From: JBFFXF01 sp041569895
Lineage (GTDB): Bacteria > Planctomycetota > UBA8108 > JACQVS01
Assembly: GCA_041569895.1 (NCBI GenBank)
Contig: JBFFXF010000252.1
Location: forward strand, 1-11,287
Direction: 5' to 3'
DNA: 11,287 nucleotides
Positions 8,775 through 11,287 of this stretch are shown here, piece after piece. Position 1 is the stretch's first letter. Every line of letters begins with the position of its first letter. A program made the translations under genes and the position numbers. The notes under the pieces were generated by a model. The model ran no database searches. It was not told the DNA's origin and worked only from the letters and a program-made list of their open reading frames with translations.

Positions 8775-9920
8775 TCAGTCGCTCTGACGCGCCGCCGTCT
8801 CGACCGCCGGGCGATTGAGGCCGGCGATCGCCTTCCGCATGCGCGCCCGGCGATCCGCCGCCGCCTGTGTGCGCAGCGAGTGCGGCGAGCGCGACAGGAA
8901 GAGCGAGGTGTAGCCGAAGAGCGCGTAGCCCGATGCGCGCCGGCCGCGTGCGATCGCGATCTGGCGCGTGATGGCGTCCGACCCCGCGCGATAGATGCCG
9001 ACACCCGCGACCGTCGCGGGGGCGGGGAGGGCACGCATGAAACGGTCGAGCCCCGCCCGGAACGTCGCGGCGTCGGACGTGTAGAGCATCGGGCAGACCT
9101 CGTCGATCCAGCCGGAACGCCACCAGAGCCCGACGTCCTGGAAGTAGTGGTTGCGTGCGAGATCGAGGTCCATGACCGCGGCGACGGAGATCGACGCTCC
9201 GGGCCGCGACCGGCGCACGGCGGCGCAGAGCTCGGAGACCAGGGTCGCCATGGCGTCCTTGCGAAACTCGTCCCAGCGCGCCGGGAACCGCGTCGGGTAC
9301 CCGCCGGTGAGCTCGCGGAAGCGGGCGAGCGTCCGCGAGTCGTAGGGCACGTCCTCGCCGCGCGCGACGTTGCGCGACTGGAACCGGATGTAGTCGAACT
9401 GGACGCCGTCGACGCGATAGCGCGAGCAGATGTCGGCGACCACCGCCACGAGGTGCGCCCGCACCTCGGGCAGGCACGGGTTGAGCAGCGCGTAGCGCTC
9501 GGTGTCGAGCCGCCGTTGCTGTCCGTTGCGGTCGCGGAGGAACCAGTCCGGGCGCGCGTGGAAGACGTGTCGGCGGCTCCGCGGGGGCCGCGTGCCCTTC
9601 CAGCCGGGAAGCACGTTGACCCAGGCGTAGAGCTCGATGCCGCGCCTCGCGCACTCGTCGATCGCCAGCGCGAGGGGATCGAAGCCGGGATCGCCGCCGA
9701 GCTCCTCGCCCCACGGCTCGAGCCGCGAGCGGTAGAAGGCGTCCGCCTGACCGCGCACCTGCAGGTAGATGCGATTCAGCCCGAGCGACGCGCAGTTCGA
9801 CACCACGGTGCGGATGTCGTGCGCGCTCCGATAATCCCAGCGCGTCACCCAGACCGACCTCACCTCGCCGGCGTGGCAGACGGAGGTCGCCAGGGTCGAG
9901 AGCAGGATGGTCCGGATCAC
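8775..9920 (-). CDS. Secreted GHL10/DUF187-type family 10 glycosyl-hydrolase-like protein
   Basis: A 381-residue protein. The N-terminus is a short signal peptide (Arg3, ILLSTLATSV) with likely cleavage after CHA, leaving GEVRSVWVTRWDY. The mature protein matches the GHL10 (glycosyl hydrolase-like 10, formerly DUF187) TIM barrel: opening VRSVWVTRWDY (20-30), LGLNRIYLQVRGQADAFYRS (46-65), GIELYAWVNVL (94-104), RPDWFLRDRNG (123-133), VDGVQFDYIRF (170-180), with Asp171 and Asp176 as candidate active-site acids, and WIDEVCPMLYTSD (271-283). Family members such as YngK are thought to act on cell-surface or biofilm polysaccharide; no substrate can be named. The start is GTG 9920 without a strong ribosome site; no ATG lies near it. 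It is read in the same direction as the ABC permease gene 235 bp upstream, but the repeat-filled gap suggests a separate transcript. Confidence 0.88.
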   Translation of the reverse strand: MIRTILLSTLATSVCHAGEVRSVWVTRWDYRSAHDIRTVVSNCASLGLNRIYLQVRGQADAFYRSRLEPWGEELGGDPGFDPLALAIDECARRGIELYAWVNVLPGWKGTRPPRSRRHVFHARPDWFLRDRNGQQRRLDTERYALLNPCLPEVRAHLVAVVADICSRYRVDGVQFDYIRFQSRNVARGEDVPYDSRTLARFRELTGGYPTRFPARWDEFRKDAMATLVSELCAAVRRSRPGASISVAAVMDLDLARNHYFQDVGLWWRSGWIDEVCPMLYTSDAATFRAGLDRFMRALPAPATVAGVGIYRAGSDAITRQIAIARGRRASGYALFGYTSLFLSRSPHSLRTQAAADRRARMRKAIAGLNRPAVETAARQSD

Positions 9921-9959
9921 TCGCGGCGGTGGGGCGGCGGTTCCCGTTGTGCTTCCACG

Positions 9960-9986
9960 CGGGACGTTCCCGTAACGCGCGTCCCG
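9960..9986. promoter_or_regulatory. 7-bp inverted repeat upstream of the GHL10 gene
   Basis: CGGGACG (9960-9966) and CGTCCCG (9980-9986) form a perfect inverted repeat with a 13-bp spacer, 40 bp upstream of the GTG start of the minus-strand gene. It could be an operator or a small 5'-UTR hairpin. No promoter elements could be assigned around it, and in DNA this GC-rich such a repeat may be chance. Confidence 0.25.
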
Positions 9987-10053
9987 TCGACGATCTCATC
10001 GGGGCTATCGGCGCGCCGCGGAGAAGTCTTGAGAGATTCGGGATGGCCTTCCG

Positions 10054-10116
10054 CCCTCGTTCTCGTTCTCGTCCTCGTGCTCGTCCCCGATACCGACGTT
10101 CCGGGAACGGGAACGG
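10054..10116. repeat. Hexanucleotide tract C in the spacer between the ABC permease and GHL10 genes
   Basis: Seven 6-bp units in constant phase (10054-10095): CCCTCG, TTCTCG twice, TCCTCG, TGCTCG, TCCCCG and ATACCG. Then comes a switch of strand sense into GTTCCGGGAAC and two GGGAAC units (to 10116). Read in CG phase the units are CGTTCT, CGTCCT, CGATAC and similar, related to tracts A and B; CGATAC also occurs in tract B on its minus strand. The junction CGTTCC-G-GGAACG is near-palindromic. The rest of the 235-bp spacer (9921-10155) holds no gene I can support. Confidence 0.7.
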
Positions 10117-10155
10117 AGCGTGACTCCGCAGGCAACGCGCACCACGCCGTCGCGC

Positions 10156-11287
10156 TCAGATCCGCAGCCGCGGATCGAGCACGTCTCGCAGCGTGTCGCC
10201 GACGAGGTTGAAGCAGATCACCGTGACGACGATGGCGAGGCCGGGCAGCGTCGCGATCCACCAGGCGGTGGCGAGGACATCGCTCCCGTCGTTGACGATG
10301 TTGCCCCAGGTCGCGGTGGGGGGCTTGATGCCGAGGCCGAGGAACGACAGCGCGGCCTCGACGAGGATGGTGTCGCCGACGCGCAGCGTCGCCGCGACGA
10401 TCACCGGCGCGATGGCGTTCGGCAGCAGGTGCCGGAACATGATCCGCGTCCGCGCCACGCCGATGGCCCGCGCCGCGGTGGTGTAGTCGAGCTCCTTGAG
10501 CTGCAGGAACTGGGCGCGCACGAGCCGCGCGACACCCATCCAGCCGGTCGCCCCGAGGATCATCACGATCGCGAAGATGCCGGCGCCCTGGTAGACGGTG
10601 ATGATGAGCAGCAGGAGCAACAGGCGGGGAAACGCCAGCAGGACGTCGACGAAACGCATGATGGCCCCGTCGACGAAGCCGCCGAAGAACCCGGCCACCG
10701 AGCCGAAGACGACGCCGATGGTCACCGCGACCGCCATCGCCGCGAAGCCGATGCTCAGCGAGATGCGGCTGCCGTAGATGATCCGGCTCAGCAGATCACG
10801 CCCGTTCGCGTCGGTGCCGAGCACGTGGAGCTCGCGGCGGACGGGCACCTCGCGCCCGGCGATCTCGATCGTCCTGGCGTGGGCGGGCTGGCGCGACCAG
10901 CCGCCCCGCGGCTCGGAGAGCTGGTCGAGCGGCACGCGGCGCTCGGGGAAATCCCGGCCGCGGTAGAGGACGACCGCGTCGCCCTCGAGCCGCCAGTCGA
11001 GACAGTAGACCTCGCGACGCGTCCGGTGCCCGAAGACCGTGACCACGTCGCCCGGGGCGCGGTACTTGTTGACGGCGGTGTCGCGCGGCGTCCGGTTCGG
11101 ATCGTACGGCGCCAGGATCGGGCAGAGGAACGCGACCATGTAGAGCACACCGAGAAGGGTGAGGCCCCACACCCCGCGCGGCTTCTTGACGAACTCGCGC
11201 GCCGCGAGCGCCCACGCGCCGAGCCCCGTCCTCGGGCGGGGCGAGACGACCCAGCGCAGGTGACGGTGCGCCGCGAAGGCGAGCGCC
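10156..11287 (-). CDS. OppC/DppC-family ABC transporter permease (start beyond window edge)
   Basis: At least 376 residues of a binding-protein-dependent permease for peptides or similar solutes in the inner membrane. A first membrane helix ends in FLCPILAPYDP, the usual opening of this family. LGTDANGRDLLSRIIYGSRISLSIGF then leads into the core membrane domain. The EAA loop reads DYTTAARAIGVARTRIMFRHLLPNAIAP, and the C-terminus ends LRDVLDPRLRI, all classic. Between APYDP and LGTDANGRD lie about 92 residues, roughly three times the usual length. They include beta-like charged sequence (EVYCLDWRLEGDAVVLYRG); a long insert there recalls YejE-type permeases. GTG 11172 could be a start, but in-frame sequence continues without stop to 11287 and includes a plausible cytoplasmic lead (AWALAAREFVKKPRG), so the true start is probably outside. 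A partner OppB-type permease is likely upstream, beyond the edge. Confidence 0.93.
   Translation of the reverse strand, partial: ALAFAAHRHLRWVVSPRPRTGLGAWALAAREFVKKPRGVWGLTLLGVLYMVAFLCPILAPYDPNRTPRDTAVNKYRAPGDVVTVFGHRTRREVYCLDWRLEGDAVVLYRGRDFPERRVPLDQLSEPRGGWSRQPAHARTIEIAGREVPVRRELHVLGTDANGRDLLSRIIYGSRISLSIGFAAMAVAVTIGVVFGSVAGFFGGFVDGAIMRFVDVLLAFPRLLLLLLIITVYQGAGIFAIVMILGATGWMGVARLVRAQFLQLKELDYTTAARAIGVARTRIMFRHLLPNAIAPVIVAATLRVGDTILVEAALSFLGLGIKPPTATWGNIVNDGSDVLATAWWIATLPGLAIVVTVICFNLVGDTLRDVLDPRLRI

Noticed and set aside
8574..10211. 545-codon plus-strand frame covering the hexamer tracts and the GHL10 gene
   Set aside because: It runs antisense to the GHL10 gene. Its repetitive SVSVSVS and VGIGVGIG segments are just translation of the hexamer tract, so it is not evidence for a beta-repeat protein.

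Overview
This is an 11.3-kb window of very GC-rich bacterial chromosome, densely packed with genes. Long spurious open frames lie opposite most real genes, as expected at this base composition. The best clue to the host is the large Ser/Thr kinase. It has the N-terminal lead-in, single membrane helix and C-terminal WD40 array typical of planctomycete kinases. A small HEAT lipoprotein with the 'LTG...W..WW' type of ending points the same way. I infer Planctomycetota, probably an uncultured or environmental member, with moderate confidence; Acidobacteriota or another high-GC Gram-negative phylum is not excluded. The Mla-type lipid transport genes and two lipoproteins imply a cell with an outer membrane.

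Layout. (1) 1-2096, minus strand: an operon read right to left, made of a HEAT-repeat lipoprotein, a STAS-domain protein (4-bp ATGA overlap), an MlaE permease (11-bp gap) and the start of an MlaF ATPase that runs off the left edge. (2) 2097-2426: a divergent intergenic region with short palindromes and a perfect Shine-Dalgarno sequence in front of a puzzling out-of-frame ATG. (3) 2427-8595, plus strand: a predicted lipoprotein, signal peptidase I (3-bp gap), a 1242-residue membrane-bound Ser/Thr kinase with about 16 WD40 blades, and a PLP class IV aminotransferase (37-bp gap). (4) 8596-8774: a convergent intergenic region made almost wholly of hexanucleotide repeats and bracketed by an inverted repeat. 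(5) 8775-9920, minus strand: a secreted GHL10/DUF187-type glycosyl-hydrolase-like protein. (6) 9921-10155: a second hexanucleotide-rich spacer. (7) 10156 to the right edge, minus strand: an OppC/DppC-family ABC permease with an unusually long extracytoplasmic insert; its start is outside the window.

How the parts fit. The left operon is a lipid-trafficking ABC importer/exporter core of Mla type: ATPase, permease and STAS partner, with an added lipoprotein. The lipoprotein-lepB pair is probably cotranscribed and concerns the cell envelope. The kinase is a sensor/scaffold protein with no visible dedicated partner here. The aminotransferase, GHL10 protein and peptide-type permease look like ordinary metabolic and uptake genes.

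I see no CRISPR array, transposase, integrase, tRNA, rRNA, toxin-antitoxin pair or recognisable defence system. The least explained signals are the related hexanucleotide tracts on either side of the GHL10 gene, the perfect Shine-Dalgarno/ATG upstream of the 2427 lipoprotein, and the tandem duplication of the aminotransferase start region.
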